Assembly (NCBI GenBank): GCA_039602395.1
Contig: JBCNJP010000010.1
Location: 29,267,414 to 29,331,413, forward strand
DNA from: Deinandra increscens subsp. villosa
Taxonomy: Eukaryota; Streptophyta; Magnoliopsida; Asterales; Asteraceae
Direction: 5' to 3'
DNA: 64,000 nt
Program-made: the position numbers and the translations under genes
The notes under the pieces: model-generated
Database searches by the model: none
What the model was told of the DNA's origin: nothing
The model's input: only the letters and a program-made list of their open reading frames with translations
Part shown: positions 12,656-22,671 of the stretch, one piece after another
Layout: each line of letters begins with the position of its first letter
Position numbering within the stretch: the first letter of the stretch is position 1

Positions 12656-12668
12656 AGGCACTGATACC
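11683..12668. repeat. 493-bp tandem duplication beside the primer site
   Basis: GTGAAGTCTCCAAATTTTGA starts at 11683 and again at 12176. The two 493-bp copies differ at only about eight positions by eye (under 2%). Copy two runs into the primer site; copy one ends in the same AAGGCACTGATA bases, so the duplication carries part of the primer site with it. Confidence 0.85.
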
Positions 12669-12669
12669 A
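12656..12669 (-). other. Primer binding site, tRNA-Met type
   Basis: The minus strand reads TGGTATCAGTGCCT, one mismatch from the TGGTATCAGAGC complement of initiator tRNA-Met. It sits 3 bp inside the LTR edge at 12673. Confidence 0.8.
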
Positions 12670-13070
12670 ACTTGTGACGCCCACTCCCAGTCTTGGCTCC
12701 AGGAGGGGTCACGTGTCGGATTTACTCATGAACACATGGTACAACAAAGATAACTAAGCAGCGGAAATTAAAAACTTTTTATTTATATATATAACAAGTT
12801 ACAACAGTAAGGAAGATAACAACATAATCTATAACTTGATCTTATCTATAGCTATGCACTGCCGAGTCTTTTTTGATAGCTTGCCCATCTAATCTGCCTT
12901 GGTTAGAGCCCTTCCATTGCTACTTTAAACATCACTGATACCCGACATACATGCTTTTAAAGGTCAGCTTATGCTGGTGAGTTCTAAGTATTTAAAACTT
13001 TTACCTTTCCTTAAAAGGTTTACCTCAAACATTTGGGCCTAACGACCCCTTCTTTATAAACATTTATCAG

Positions 13071-13232
13071 GTATAAGACATATCAGAATTATACCAAAAC
13101 ATTTAATCATTTATCCTTTATCAAGTATAAGACATAACAGAATTATACCAATACATTTAACCATTCATCCTTTATCAGGTATAAGACATAACAGAATTAT
13201 ACCAAAACATTTAACCATTCATTTTACTAAGC
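13071..13232. repeat. 54-bp repeat, three copies
   Basis: GTATAAGACAT begins at 13071, 13125 and 13179, each followed by CAGAATTATACCAA. The copies differ by only a few bases. Confidence 0.85.
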
Positions 13233-14419
13233 ATTGTCTATTGGAACCACGTTAGTTCCTCGGGCAACTGTCGCCACCCCAAACCTTTCATAGAGTAACC
13301 GTCGTTACCCCGGGGAACCCTCATTCCCCGCTTTTAGTTGTACAACCACCTTTTCCCATTTCACTAGACAATATCTGCTTAGATTAAAACTTTTTTAACC
13401 TTTTTAACATTTTCAACCTTTTCAACATTTTCAACCTTTTAAACATTTCCATCTTTTTCAAAAGTCCATTTAAATAACTCTTGTATTTGGACTCATAACC
13501 ATTTCAACACCAGTCCATCACCCGTATATGAAAATAAACATTTTATAAATATAATGTTATGGGTCTTGCATAACAAGGCTAATAAGATCATATTTACCCG
13601 ACACTTTTTCACATACATAGGCATAGACCAAACTTTCACGTTTTCCATTTCTCAAAGCTTTATATAAGAGTTTTATCCTTTACATTACCCGTTTATTATA
13701 ACCTTCCCGAAAAGAGTAATAACAGATAATAATAACTTTAAAACAGTTATAAGTATTTTAACTTTTCCACGTATGTGTATCAACATAAAACAAGTAAAGG
13801 CATTTCAGATACTTTCAAGTAAACAGTTGAATATATATCATTGCATGTATATCAGCCCGAAAACATTAAAACATTTAAAAGTGGGCTCATAGAACTCACC
13901 TTATTCTCTTAAGCAGTTAATTAAGAGAAAACCTCCGCTATGCCTTCCAATTAAACCTAATTGCGTATTGTACGGGGTTAACACAATGTTTAATACAATA
14001 AACATTTACTATGTTTATTTTAACTCTTTATTAACTTAATAATACTTAATTATTAAGTTTATTCCTTTTAAAGGTCAAAATGACCAAAATGCCCCTTTAG
14101 GCCATTATCCTTTTCTTTTGTTAATATTATGAAGACACGCATTCCTATAAGTAAACGCTCACTTCGGGATCGCCCAGTGAGGGATGCCATTTCCCAGTTG
14201 GGATTTATGCGACACCCTCGCTTTTGCCAGAAATCCCAGTGTACAGTCGTCTACCCTTCCGGTCCGCGCGAACTTCTAAATATACGATTAACTCGGTATT
14301 TGAAATATTTTATCATTTATCCATTTTATCTTTATATATACTTATTATATATATATAAACATAGTTCCATGTCAAAAATCAAGTCTCCATACCCTTCGGA
14401 TTATATTATATTAAATAAT

Positions 14420-14583
14420 TTTTTTTTTGGTAAAGGGTTACCCCGGTGATTCTATATATATACCGCAAAAAGGAACAAGTAACAAGGAAAACCCAAAACT
14501 TGAAGACGGGTAGGCTCGAACCCCAGACATTCATTAAGAAGTAGTAAGGAGCTCCACCGGCTGAGCTAAATGATGTAATTATT
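14420..14583 (-). mobile_element. Complete tRNA-derived SINE (164 bp) with 14-bp target duplication
   Basis: Read on the minus strand it has a tRNA-like head with an A box (TAGCTCAGCCGGTGG) and a B box (GGTTCGAGCC), a short body, and a 3' tail ATCACCGGGGTAACCC ending in oligo-A. TTATATTAAATAAT flanks it on both sides (14406-14419 and 14584-14597), a perfect 14-bp target duplication. The internal pol III promoter would drive its transcription. It depends on a LINE for movement; its tail nearly equals the tail of the LINE copy at 29169-30362. It is inserted in the long LTR. Confidence 0.9.
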
Positions 14584-14974
14584 TTATATTAAATAATCAT
14601 ATTTGGAAACCCTAATTTCCCGTTATTCTCATTTCTTTATCAAAACTCATTTTCATTCAAAACTGACTTAGGGTATTATCCGTTATAACATTTTATAACA
14701 AGCTTTAAAATTTCAAAGCTTGGTTCATTACCGTTTACTCGGGTTTGACAGAACAGTGTCTAGAAAACCCTAATTTCAACATTAAGCATTTTATATATAT
14801 ATTAACATATTTTAAATATGTTTCAAATATATATTAAACATATCCTTTAGTCCCATAATTATTTTATCGTTAACATTCATATTAAATATATATATTTATA
14901 TATATCTAATCTTAAAACAAATATTCTTTTAATTAATTTTATTTAAATAAAATCAGTTAATATTTATATATATA

Positions 14975-15015
<41 letters not shown>

Positions 15016-16866
15016 GTTGTAAATACATTTTTAAATCATTTAACTTAATAATAATATTTGTAAAAAACAAAAATAATATAACGTGATTACCTCTTGACGG
15101 ATCGTGAAACGAGTCCAAAATAACCGAATAATATAGTTGTCCGATTTGGACAAATAACTACTCCTTCCCGACTAATTCCTCGCCACGAGCATTTCCCCGT
15201 TGTCGGTTTATCATTTGGACCTCGTTACGTCACCGAAACATCGTCCGAAAGTATAGACGGGTTAACTCGTCGTCCCTTTTTCTAACTTGAATTACGACCG
15301 CCTACGACTGCCGTTAACAACCCCCAATCACCGTACTATTTCCCACCATCCCGACAATTCATCAGTGTTACCGTTATGCCCCGTCGTCAACCGTACGTTA
15401 TCGAAAACTAACCGAAAGAGGGGACGGTTTTAGCGAGTTTACCGGGGTTTTGTTTTACCCGTTTGCAACCACCACCTTCCACCACCATCTACAAGCTATT
15501 GCCGCTTGCTGCCACTGCCCGGTGCATCTCCGCTGTTGCCATCGTCACCGGAGATGGCCACTGGCCCGCCGTGGGGTTGCTCGGAGGTGCGCATGGTCGT
15601 CGAGTTCATTGGTGCTGCTAGTTCAAAGTGACGGGGAAGGAGCGAGGGTGGGTGTTGCAGGTTACGCCGGCCAGAAAAACAAAGGTAGCAGGTCACCGGA
15701 GTTCTGCTGCTGTTTGCCTTGGTTCTCGCCGGTGGCAAAGTCGGAGTGGAGCAGGGTGTTCGTCGGAAAAACGAATGAGGGTGGAACAGGGGTGCAAAGG
15801 TTCATCGGAGAAGGGCTCAGGGACAGCAGTTCGCCAGTGTTCGAGTGTTGTCGGAAGGAGGGCTGGTGCGCCGGTCAGCCGGTCGGAAAGTCGGAACGAG
15901 AAGGGAAGGAAAGGGAGAGAGGAGGGTGTACGGGCTGTGCATTCTCTCTCTCTTTCTCTTTCTTAATTCTGTATTTTTCTCTTGTCGTGGACTGTAACTC
16001 TCAATTGTGTTTGTGTTTTAATTTGTGAAAGGTGTGCATGTATATATACTTGAATAATTTGTATAGGAAAGATACACGTACGTACGATGACTAAGCTTAT
16101 CGATCGATGAATCATACAAAATTTTGACAGCAATTGTTTCAAAGAGTACCGAACAAGTAATAGGATATTTTATGATAATATGGTATAATATTAATAAGTA
16201 GGTATTATACCCGGTACTCTGAACCCGAAAAATAATATAATATTTCGCAAATGGTTGATAAAAATTCCCGAACGTTCAAAATATTACGGGAGTCAATAAA
16301 TACTAATCGCTATATTTATTCTTCGGTTATAACGTTAACCGTTGAATATTCATTTAACTACACGGTATAAGCGTGTGTCCAATCGGCGTAGCGATCGCGG
16401 CTGTTTCACAAACCGAATACACCTTCTCGACTGAAATTCTTAATTATTATTATAATAATTATTTATACTTGCCGAGGAGTTATAATTTTTTCTCAAACGG
16501 ATAACCGAATTGATTTCGGTTATTATCGCGTAACAACACCGGTTATCGATTTCATCGTTTTTCGTGCCGAACGTTATGAATATATTTTATAATAATTATA
16601 AATCAAGTATTCAACAATACCTGATATTCTACTTTCGCCTCAGTGCTATTTTAGTGATGTTCGTGCTTAATTACAATTTATTACAAACTGGGCCCAAATC
16701 ACTGTTTTACGTTTTCCCGCTTCGTTATAATTCGGATTTCAGATCCGTCTGTGCCCACGATCTTTATTTTTCGTTATCTATCATATTCTATAAATTCGTC
16801 TCCTAACGTTTCCTCGAATATCGTATCGAATATTCGTTCGCGAATCGTGACGTTTCTCTATTATAC

Positions 16867-16921
<55 letters not shown>
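16867..16921. repeat. (AT)n microsatellite, about 27 repeats
   Basis: An uninterrupted AT run. The related LTR copy has only about four repeats at the same place (about 47468-47476), so this tract expanded after the copies diverged. Confidence 0.95.
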
Positions 16922-16925
<4 letters not shown>

Positions 16926-18257
16926 CACATGTATTTTAGCTATTTAACAGATATAACACACGTATATAATTTAAGTCATAAAATTTTGGGGTGTATGAAT
17001 TATGCTTCTGTGTGTTTTGAACAAACATGTCACGATCCGTCTTTCAGGTCTTTTCCTGACTTATATAAACTTAAACTGATATAAATTTCATGAGAACATT
17101 TATTTTAACTGATATAAATGGCGTGAGAACATTTATGTGTTGTGTTGACCTGAGCAAATTAGGGTTTTGTATAACCATCACTGTAGGAGCATGCACTTAA
17201 ATCTAGATGTTTGACATTCTATGATTTCATGTAAATCGTATGTTGTGATTTCATGTGAACGTTTTGTCATTTCATGTGACAAGTTAAGTTATGATATTAT
17301 GTGATATATGTATATGTATTCACACGATTTATTTTATGATTTCATGTGAACTTAAAATAAATAATTATGAGTTATTATTTATTATTTTATGTGATTATCT
17401 AAGGTTTATGTTTTATAAATGTCACGCGTAAACATGTTTTGATTTATATTCATATAGTCATTGTTTAGGTTACCTCGGTTAACTCCGTTACGAGTTCGAT
17501 AACTACTTTTAGAAACCTTGAGGGACCTATCCTGCATTTTTTTGAAACTTAAGTTCTAGTAGGTGAAACTTAAAGGGACCAGATTTGCCTTTTTCTAAAC
17601 TACTTTTAACTAATAAAACATGGAGGGGCTGAAGCTATATTTACCCAAACTTGGATTCCTATAAAGTAACTATTTTAGGGACCTAGTGTGCCAATACTCA
17701 AATCTTTATTGTAACTCATCAATTACGTGAAAAGAAAACGAGGATCGGTTTGGACCGATCATCACCTCCCTCGTTGGTTTCAATTTACACAATTAATCTC
17801 ATCAAATGATAATCCATCACCATTCTCATTCACTTACTCTCCCTCGCCATCCCTCTCTCGTTTTCTCTCTGACGCAAAAGACCACCACCACAAAACCAAG
17901 AATTTATGGCCGTTCATCATCACTACACCACCATTCTGTCACCGTGCGATCACCTAACTCGGTGATTATCGTCCACCATCGAGAAAACAGGAGCAAAACG
18001 AGATCGTAGCAGTCGAGTTTCGAGTCCACGGTTGAGTTTTTTGTTCGATTTCGACGTCAAAAACACTTGACAACCCATCCCTGATTCGAGGTAATCACTT
18101 TACTATGTTAGTCGCATGTTTTTCGGGTTTCAATTTGTTTGTTTTGCGCTTTTCCGGCGACTGGAGTAAACTCCGACGAGATTAGGGTTTTCTGTGGAGA
18201 AGATGACTCCGCCCCGATGTAATATAAAACAATTGTTTTCGATTTTAAACACAGATC

Positions 18258-18330
18258 AGCGACGTAGCGCATTGGTTAGGGCGTGCAAGTTGTAGCCATG
18301 AGGTCGGGGGTTTAAAACCCAGCAGCCTCC
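18258..18330 (+). other. tRNA-like pol III box module 1 (5' LTR copy)
   Basis: An A-box-like TAGCGCATTGGTTAGGGCG is followed by a B-box-like GGTTTAAAACCC about 50 bp later. The acceptor stem does not pair, so it is not a working tRNA gene; it looks like the head of an old tRNA-derived element. The 3' LTR copy keeps better boxes. Confidence 0.5.
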
Positions 18331-18416
18331 TTATATTTTTCTTATTTTTAAGCAACACCGGTTTCTGGACTGGTGTATGCACAAAAACGAATTTTCTCAA
18401 ATCTATTAACAAGTCA

Positions 18417-18485
18417 GTAGCCTAGCCCAGTGGCTAAGCTCTTCGCATACAAGTGGGAGGTCACGGGTTTGAACCCGGTGACCCC
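18417..18485 (+). other. tRNA-like pol III box module 2 (5' LTR copy)
   Basis: An A-box-like TAGCCCAGTGGCTAAGC is followed by GGGTTTGAACCC within a strong hairpin (GGTCAC...GGTGACC). It lies 87 bp after module 1 in the same direction. Confidence 0.5.
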
Positions 18486-18686
18486 TAATGTTTTCTGTTT
18501 TGTTTTTAATTTGATTTTTTGAAATTTGGTTGACCTTAAACTTATCAACGTTCATTCTCCAACGATGTTTAGACCCGTGGATGTCCTAGGTATTGTTATT
18601 TTGATTAGTTACCGTTATTTTATATATAACTCAAGCTTTTATAAACAAAAATGTATATATTGTTGGAGACTCGAGAATGAATTATC

Positions 18687-18716
<30 letters not shown>

Positions 18717-18717
<1 letters not shown>

Positions 18718-19385
18718 GTAGGACCGTTGATTACTCAGAGAAATAATCAGAACAAGAACTCTTTACATGCAGATCACAACCATGCGGAATGAAGTTGTAT
18801 CATACTTGTTTTTACTTAAGCTTTGTTTTACTTATACTTGTAGTTTGATTGTATTGATTGCATAAACTAGTGAACACAAGATAATAAATTTCTCGGTACT
18901 ATTTGCATTAACTCAAGTTCAAACTGTTACAAGTGTAAGCACTGAAACGGGTTACAATCTGGTACTTGTGAATGAACTAGCTAACAACTATAAATAGTAC
19001 TAAGGAGATCAACTACAGCCGTTGATCTCATACGGGTTAATCTAACCGTATATAAAAGTCAAACAATAAACTTACTAAAAGAACATTAGTAAACATACAA
19101 AAGAGGAAATGTGCAAAATGCATTTATCTATAAGTAGGAGACGGCTAGGATGTGACTTTGGAAGAATGAAAGTTGTTGCAGGTCTGAATTCTGCAAAAGT
19201 AATATTCCAGTACTTTTCCGGTTGAACTCTTTATTCTGTTGGATAAAAGAGTTCACCCGGAAATGTTCTTCCGGTTGAGCTTCCGGTTGACCAAAGCTTC
19301 CGTTTGAGCGTTCTTCCGCTTGAACATAACTTCAACCGGAAATCTTCGTCTTGATCCGGTTGACTCAGAAAATCATTTCCTTACA
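18717..19385 (-). repeat. 3' LTR of the gag-only element
   Basis: Bounded by TGTAGG/CTTACA on the plus strand and next to the polypurine tract, so it is the 3' copy. It contains a cluster of TTCCGGTTGA-like motifs at 19216-19363, close to the U3 start. Confidence 0.92.
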
Positions 19386-19398
19386 ATCTCCCCCTAAG
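19386..19398 (-). other. Polypurine tract of the gag-only element
   Basis: The minus strand reads CTTAGGGGGAGAT immediately before the 3' LTR. Confidence 0.85.
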
Positions 19399-19461
19399 AT
19401 GATGCTGCCAAAATTTGTCCTCTGTATGTTGTTCTTCAAAAATTGACTATCTCCAAGAACT

Positions 19462-22400
19462 TCATTCTTCAGGAGATGATGGCCTTTCAAATTGAATCCT
19501 TGTTTTGTTCAATTCTCTCATGATCCTCCTTATTTTAAAGTCTCTGGTTGAAAGAAGTGGTCGTTTAGCAATGGACTTCTTCCTTCCAGGTGAAACACCA
19601 GAGGCAGGATTAGCAGATGGATTGACAGTTTCAGTTGGGACTTTTTCTTTCCCTTTTTCTGCATGAGAAGAGGTTTGAACAAAACTGGTTGCAGCTGGCT
19701 CAGTGGGTTCAGAAGGTTTTGTTGGAGATATGGTGGGTGGTTTCATGGCTTGTGGTTGTGGGGTTGAAGAAGTGGAGTGTTTTGGTGGAGATGAAGGTTG
19801 ATTATACTTCCAGGTAGGAGGACAGGGTTTAGGCTTAGCAGGGGTGATATCAGTCCAGTTATCTAACCTGTATTTTGGATGAATATACTTGGGCTTGGTA
19901 GATCTGGATCCCCTGGGCCTAGGATTCATTCCCCTGGGTCTCTGGGAGTAAAATCTGGAAGATGGAGTGGGAACACGGGAGGCTGAGTGCTTGAGTCTTT
20001 CCAACAAGTTGGAAGGGAGAGACTCAGCAAGTAGATCAGATTCTTCAAAGGGTTCTGGCTTTATGTATGTAGATGAGGGGTTACCTGTGACTGTCTCAGA
20101 TGGCAATGGCATTTGGAGACTTGGAATCACAGCAAACTCTGCTCCTTTTACTTGTTTGAGCAGCTCATCTACAATTTTACATGTGTCTTTAGCCTTCATC
20201 TTCTCTACTTCAGCAGCAGGCTTGAGACATCTGATGATGGCACATTTCTTGATTCTTTCCAATAGCTCCAAGTTGTCTAAACTCTTGTTTAAGACAGTTG
20301 GCATTTTGGAAGCTATGTTGATCAGCCTGTTTTTCTCCTGTTCATCCAGTTTAGCAAGGTCATAGACTTGCATTCTCCATTCAATTGATCTCTTCCTCGC
20401 TTCATCTACCATTCCTTCACCACAGAAAACACATTCAAACATTTTCCTTTGATAAGTGTTTGTGTTTTTGGCTGAATCTTCATTTGTGACCTGGTGGTAA
20501 GTTATCTTACCCATTTTCTCAGATTCACTGGGTTTTGGCTTCTCAGGTAGTTTTCCTCCAACTTTTGAGTCTTTGGGCTCATAAATAGTTGGGGGTGGAA
20601 AAGCAACTTTTGGTTTTAAAACCTTGGATTGGTCAACAGATGCTGATGTGCTAGCATCTTTGACTTCACAGTTTGATAATGATTCAACAGAATTTGGTTC
20701 AGGAGAAGAGCATGTGGTGCTATCAACAGTTAGACTCACACCACACTCCTTCTGAAGTGCTTGGATTGGAGCAATAACAGGTGAATATTCCTTGGGTGGT
20801 TCAACATTGTTGTACCCAATACCTGTTTTCCCATGCATTACTCCATTCCAAAGTTTCTCAGCTTTCTTGTTAGCTGTTTGGAATTTGTCACAGGTGAACA
20901 AAGCATCTTTTAACTTGATTTCAAGAATGTCATTTTCTGCTTTTGCATCTTTTGTTTCTTGTCTTGAAACAGTTAGTTTGTTCAACAAATCTTCCAATTG
21001 TGTTTCCAAAATAGAGTTAGTCAGCTTTAATGCATCAAATTCTTTGTTCAAATTTTCAAGTTTGGTGATGTATGCATTTTCAGTTTTCTTAAAGCAATTT
21101 TTCAACTCATTCAGATTAGAAACTTCATCAATTAGATCAGTGTTATGTTTCCTGTACTTTGACACTTGTTCTATGCAAGCAGGGCTGCATAGATTTTCTA
21201 AGACTTTTTCAGGAATTTCATTTACCTGTTCTGTTGAATCTTCTTTGGCCATCAAAGCATGGTTGATTGGCTCAAACTCAGTGACAAAGTCTTCCCACTC
21301 AAAGCATTCAGTCTGGTTAGCTACAGCTGCCACCATATTTTGATTTCCAAGTGGTTTTGGTTGTGTTGGCTGTTGGTTGCTGTTGTTGTTGTTCTGTTGA
21401 CTGCTGCTGTTGTTGCTTCCATGATTTGATCTCTGTTGAACATTGTTGTTGTTATTCTGTCCATCTCTCCTTGGTTGCTTGCATTCCCTAGCAAAATGAC
21501 CAAGTTGATGACAATTATAACATTTGGCTTTAGATTTATCCAACCCAATTGGTGATCCCTTTGACCCTTTATAAGTTCTTCCTGTTCTCTTATAAAACCT
21601 TTGGGCTCTTACAGAAACCATAGCTATTTGAGTTAAAATGTCCATTTCCTCCAGATCATCTGCCCCTATGCATTCCAAGTCTTCACGTGTGAATCCTTGA
21701 GATGAGTCAGTTGCCACATAGGCAGAGTGAGAGTTGTCAAACAATGTTGAAGAACTCTCTGAGCATCTAGTTGGCTCATTGAAACTGACTGAGGGTGAGT
21801 GATATTGAGAAGAATTAGAGATCTGTTGAAAATCAGTTGTAACCAAAGCAGTGGTTTGCAACTGTGGTGATGCCTCAGGAAAGTTGTTTTGCTTAAGATT
21901 AAGCTCCATTTCATAAGCACTAAGGACTCCATGGAGTTCACTTAGTTTAAGCTTTTTGAGGTCCTTGCACTCCCTAATGCTTACTGTGTAAACAGTCCAC
22001 ATTGGAGGTAAGGATCTCAGGAACTTCCTGTTAGCATCAGCCTGTTCTATTGTTACTTCTACCTTTTGCAATTCATCAAGAAGTGAAACAAATCTAAGAT
22101 ACTGGTTGGTCATAGATTCACCAGTTTTGTAAGTGAAGTTTTCATATCTTTGTTTTAAAACATCCTTTTTGTTTTCCTTAACCTCACTAGACCCTTCATA
22201 CATTTCACTGAGAGCATTCCACAAGCCATTTGCTGTCTTATACCCTTTAAACCCTACCAGTATAGAGTTGGGTAATGCAGCCTGGAGTGTCCAGTAGGCC
22301 TTGTGATCATATTCAAGCTCATTATAATCAGCTTCAACATATTTGTCTAGTGGTTTTGGTATTTGCACTTCGGCATCATCAGCAGATTGAACAGTTGGAC

Positions 22401-22599
22401 TATAAGGACCTACAGTCAACCTGTTCCAAATGCGTCTGTCTAGGCTTCTAACAAAACCTTCCATCCTGAGTTTCCAAGTATCAAAGTCATCAGGAGTGAA
22501 AATTGGTGGTTTGTTAGAGCTACCATTTAGTGAACCAAGAGTTAAGTCAGTCATTGTGAAAAACAGTTTGTAAAACAGAAAAAGCTTGTAAAAACTCAA
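19462..22599 (-). CDS. gag: Gag-like polyprotein with extra C-terminal region, intact frame
   Basis: The frame has 1,045 codons with no break. The Met at codon 16 (22554, MTDLTLGSLNGS) is the more likely start because the first 15 residues are not gag-like. Residues about 40-260 form a Ty1/copia-type gag core of the UBN2/DUF4219 kind (FDTWKLRMEGF near the start, LRSLPPMW near the end). A CCHC zinc knuckle follows at 360-373 (CYNCHQLGHFAREC). Next are an Asn/Gln-rich stretch, a long coiled coil (about 480-620), a conserved-looking block with C723 and C726 (FECVFCGEG) and a helical segment, and a Pro/Ser-rich basic tail. Normal copia gag-pol continues into protease after the knuckle; here there is none. 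The role would be particle formation and RNA packaging, with enzymes supplied by another element. The function of the C-terminal 400 residues is unknown. Confidence 0.85.
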   Translation of the reverse strand: MSFYKLFLFYKLFFTMTDLTLGSLNGSSNKPPIFTPDDFDTWKLRMEGFVRSLDRRIWNRLTVGPYSPTVQSADDAEVQIPKPLDKYVEADYNELEYDHKAYWTLQAALPNSILVGFKGYKTANGLWNALSEMYEGSSEVKENKKDVLKQRYENFTYKTGESMTNQYLRFVSLLDELQKVEVTIEQADANRKFLRSLPPMWTVYTVSIRECKDLKKLKLSELHGVLSAYEMELNLKQNNFPEASPQLQTTALVTTDFQQISNSSQYHSPSVSFNEPTRCSESSSTLFDNSHSAYVATDSSQGFTREDLECIGADDLEEMDILTQIAMVSVRAQRFYKRTGRTYKGSKGSPIGLDKSKAKCYNCHQLGHFARECKQPRRDGQNNNNNVQQRSNHGSNNSSSQQNNNNSNQQPTQPKPLGNQNMVAAVANQTECFEWEDFVTEFEPINHALMAKEDSTEQVNEIPEKVLENLCSPACIEQVSKYRKHNTDLIDEVSNLNELKNCFKKTENAYITKLENLNKEFDALKLTNSILETQLEDLLNKLTVSRQETKDAKAENDILEIKLKDALFTCDKFQTANKKAEKLWNGVMHGKTGIGYNNVEPPKEYSPVIAPIQALQKECGVSLTVDSTTCSSPEPNSVESLSNCEVKDASTSASVDQSKVLKPKVAFPPPTIYEPKDSKVGGKLPEKPKPSESEKMGKITYHQVTNEDSAKNTNTYQRKMFECVFCGEGMVDEARKRSIEWRMQVYDLAKLDEQEKNRLINIASKMPTVLNKSLDNLELLERIKKCAIIRCLKPAAEVEKMKAKDTCKIVDELLKQVKGAEFAVIPSLQMPLPSETVTGNPSSTYIKPEPFEESDLLAESLPSNLLERLKHSASRVPTPSSRFYSQRPRGMNPRPRGSRSTKPKYIHPKYRLDNWTDITPAKPKPCPPTWKYNQPSSPPKHSTSSTPQPQAMKPPTISPTKPSEPTEPAATSFVQTSSHAEKGKEKVPTETVNPSANPASGVSPGRKKSIAKRPLLSTRDFKIRRIMRELNKTRIQFERPSSPEE

Positions 22600-22656
22600 G
22601 TGAGCAAGTAAAGTATCAACTTTGAAGCACTAGAAGTCTTCAAAGTGTAGAGCCAA

Positions 22657-22669
22657 GGCTCTGATACCA
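22657..22669 (-). other. Primer binding site of the gag-only element
   Basis: The minus strand reads TGGTATCAGAGCC, a full match to the usual complement of initiator tRNA-Met, 2 bp inside the 5' LTR. Confidence 0.9.
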
Positions 22670-22671
22670 CT

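Larger units (their letters stand above)
12673..16998 (-). mobile_element. Long LTR (about 4.3 kb), minus orientation
   Basis: The inner edge begins TGTGACGCCC at 12673 next to the primer site. The outer edge lies at about 16998 in a sequence resembling the TGTAACACCCC start of a second copy of this LTR family at 46684-47552; here that end has point changes. The two copies align over about 900 bp. The LTR contains a 54-bp triple repeat, a SINE, several (TA)n tracts and a GC-rich block at 15400-15970. A 192-codon open stretch at 15450-16028 on the plus strand is antisense to the LTR and low-complexity, so I do not call it a gene. Confidence 0.75.

Noticed and set aside
15450..16028. 192-codon plus-strand ORF
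   Set aside because: It lies antisense inside a long LTR, has low-complexity Ser/Arg/Cys/Gly composition and no domain.
17727..18009. Ser/His-rich ORFs in the element A LTR
   Set aside because: They lie in LTR sequence with CT/CACC repeats, and the same peptide appears in the other LTR copy only because the DNA is duplicated.
18258..18330. A functional tRNA gene
   Set aside because: A and B boxes exist, but the acceptor stem does not pair and the T stem is imperfect.
21666..21941. Minus-strand ORF overlapping the gag-only element gene
   Set aside because: It is an out-of-frame shadow of the intact 1,045-codon frame.
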